A DNA stretch of 64,000 bases, taken from positions 12,763,756 to 12,827,755 of the forward strand of contig NC_052404.1 in assembly GCF_009389715.1 (NCBI RefSeq), read 5' to 3'. A model generated the notes under the pieces. That model was given only the letters and a program-made list of their open reading frames with translations. It searched no databases and had not been told where the DNA came from. Positions 62,250-64,000 of the stretch are shown here, piece by piece. The translations under genes and the position numbers were made by a program. This DNA comes from Phoenix dactylifera (taxonomy: Eukaryota > Streptophyta > Magnoliopsida > Arecales > Arecaceae). Position 1 is the stretch's first letter. Each line of letters starts with the position of its first letter.

Positions 62250-63652
62250 CTAGAAGCAGTCCTCCGTATCATGGCCGTGATCCCGGTGGAAATGGCAGTA
62301 CTTCTTGGGATTGCGCCAGGCCCCGGGGTCCCGCCTCGGGGGCGGAGGCCGAAAATAATCCTGACCCTTGATCTCTATGAGGATCTCAGTCCGAAGAGCG
62401 GTAAGGGGAGTGTAATTTTCGTACTTCCCGTTGGGTATGCGGGACCGTGGTGGAGATCTCGGACGAGGCGGGGACCTTGGTCGAGGCGGTCCCCGCAGTC
62501 GGGGTGGACTTTTCAGACAAGGCGGGTTCTTGGCTCGACGTGGAGACGGGCTTTTGGGACGGCCGCGCTCCTCACGACGCCTCTTTTGCTTTTTGGAGGT
62601 CTTCTCGGCTCCGCCCCGTCTGGAAGCAACAGCTTCCTCCGCCTTTGCGTTCTTCCGCGCCCTGACCAGTATCTCAGTGAGGTCAGCAGGGAAATTCTTC
62701 TTGATGGAGAAGAGAAATCTATAAGACCAGGCCCCAGTCTTCAGTGCCGACATGGCAATCGACTGGTTGAGCTTCCGGACCTCCCATGTTACGGCGGTGA
62801 AGCGGTCCAGATATTACCTAAGGGATTCTCCCTCCTTTTGCTTTATATCAAGGAGGGAGTATGAGGTCTGCCGCTGGGGTTGGCTGGCAGCAAAATTGGT
62901 GGCAAACTGCCTGCCGAGTTGCTCGAAAGAAGAGACGGTACTAGGCTTCAGCCCGGTAAACCAAAGCCGAGCTGCTCCCCAGAGTGTTGCTGGAAAGGCT
63001 TTGCAAAGCATGGCCTTTGAGGCTCCCTGCAGGGCCATTAGGCCCGATAGCTTTCCAGGTGGTCGAGGGGGTCGGTCTTGCCGTTGTAAGGCTCCACCTG
63101 GGGCATCTTGAACCTCAGCGGGACCGGCTCGTCCTCGATTTGTTGGAAAAAGGGGGACCTCGTAGTAAACTCGAAGTCGCCCTTGCGTCCCGCCCTCTTG
63201 CTGTGGAGCGCCTCGATCTGGTGCTCCAACCTGTCGACTTTCTTGTCGAGCTTGTCGCTCTGGGGGATCGCCACGGTGGTCTGCTCTGGCGCAGGCTGCC
63301 CTGGGACTGACTCGACCTCCGATGGTTGCGGCCAGTCGCCTGGACCCCTCACTGGGGGTTCTCTCCAGGGGGATACCTGGGCGTGGAGATCTTGGCCTTG
63401 GAGGGCCGGTCCACTTACAGGGGGCACCGACTGAACCGGGGCCTGAGGGAACGGTGCTGTCGGGACGGCCCTGGGTTGCAGGCCTTGGACAGCAGCAGCC
63501 AAGGCCTGGACCTGCTGCACCAGGGCATCAAACTGTTCCGGCCGAACTTGGGGAATCGGATCGGTCGGAGGTGGTGAGTTCTGGACAGAGTGTCCAGGGC
63601 TAGGCGGAGGACGTCGGAAGGCATTAGAGGGTCCCTTGCTTCTCAGCTTCAT
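62250..63652 (-). pseudogene. Tat-like gag, broken
   Basis: The Met at 63652 lies only about 33 bases inside the 5' LTR, just after the PBS. The frame has a proline-rich N-terminus, a retrotransposon gag domain (LWGAARLWFTGLKPSTVSSFEQLGRQFATNF), an LTEILVRARKNAKAEEA segment, a basic Arg/Pro-rich stretch, and a knuckle-like CHFHRDHGHDTEDC at the end. Lesions are a frameshift near 63038, TAA at 62814-62816 and TAG at 62250-62252. Beyond the last stop the same frame continues into the protease region. Confidence 0.85.
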
Positions 63653-63668
63653 GGCCGCGACTCGGTCC

Positions 63669-63685
63669 CTTCCTCTAGCGCCAAC
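63669..63685 (-). other. Primer-binding site region of the Tat-like element
   Basis: The minus strand reads TTGGCGCTAGAGGAAGG directly inside the LTR border at 63686. Its position and TGGCGC start fit a PBS. I cannot name the tRNA with confidence. Confidence 0.6.
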
Positions 63686-64000
63686 TGTTGCTGGAATTTG
63701 GACCCGAGGGCGACCACTGGGCTAGGAAGGAGGAGCTCCGGGAAGGCTTGGCGAATGACGGCGATCTGGCGATGTGCGGCATCCTCCGGGAGACCTGCAA
63801 GAAGCCGATGGCCGGGTTTTTCCGGCGCCGGCCCTCCGATGCTTAAGTCAGAGAGATGGCCCAAGAATATGCAAGAGCAGAGCTCGAGTCAGAGAGTCGG
63901 GAAAAATCCCCCCCTCCCCCTCAGGAATTTTCTATTTATAGGGGGGAACGGGTTTATCTGTAATGTGACAGGGCGAAGGCACTGCCGTATGGTTGGATGT
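63686..64000 (-). repeat. 5' LTR of the Tat-like element, partial (runs off the window)
   Basis: It matches 38239-38553 with about 20 differences and conserves the minus-strand TATA box at 63932-63941. About 530 bp of the LTR should lie beyond the window. Confidence 0.85.

Larger units (their letters stand above)
38239..64000 (-). mobile_element. Tat/Retand-like Ty3/gypsy retrotransposon, broken and interrupted; continues past the window
   Basis: The sequence TGTTGCTGGAATTTGGACCC begins an LTR at both 38239 and 63686. Between them, on the minus strand, lie gag, protease, RT, two RNase H-like domains and part of integrase, then the Athila block, an opposite-strand gene, and a polypurine tract beside the 3' LTR. 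A second RNase H and an extra antisense gene before the 3' LTR are known marks of the Tat/Retand lineage. Over the 315 bases visible of the 5' LTR the two LTRs differ at about 20 sites. The left flank GTGGG (38234-38238) would be one copy of the target-site duplication; the other lies outside the window. Confidence 0.85.

Overview
The window is nuclear DNA from a flowering plant. Three host genes carry plant-type introns or plant-specific families: a beta-tubulin, a calmodulin-binding-type receptor-like cytoplasmic kinase, and an OCTOPUS-like protein. Everything around them is transposon-rich. Gene GC content and the TE mix (Tekay-, Angela-, Athila- and Tat-like LTR elements) suggest a monocot, perhaps a palm. 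That taxonomic guess is an inference and is not proven by the sequence.

Layout. (1) 244-17571: a Tekay/Del-like Ty3 element on the minus strand, with target-site duplication AAAGG at both ends. It lost RT, RNase H, integrase and the start of its 3' LTR. Its 5' LTR is split by an 11.3 kb Angela-like Ty1/copia element (4317-15625, minus strand, target-site duplication ACATC). (2) 17572-23494: unassigned DNA, a 5'-truncated LINE ending near 20949, and a hAT-like non-autonomous element (21501-23494) that carries an 853 bp foldback Mutator-type MITE (21902-22754) with a perfect 9 bp target-site duplication. (3) 23495-38238: the gene island. It holds beta-tubulin (plus, three exons), the kinase (minus, six exons) and the OCTOPUS-like gene (minus, single exon). 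(4) 38239 to the window end: a Tat/Retand-like Ty3 element on the minus strand, whose 5' LTR runs off the window. Between its pol and 3' LTR it carries a separate gene on the opposite strand with its own TATA box and introns. This gene is cut by a young Athila-like block (41663-58860) arranged LTR-internal-LTR-truncated internal, i.e. a tandem pair sharing one LTR.

Relative ages from LTR comparison by eye agree with the nesting. Athila LTRs differ at about 6 of 1760 sites, copia LTRs at about 1%, Tekay LTRs at roughly 1.5-2%, and Tat LTRs at roughly 6% over the 315 bp visible. The host genes look intact. Every retroelement has coding lesions, and the two Athila copies carry different ones. 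I saw no rRNA gene, tRNA gene, CRISPR array or organelle sequence.
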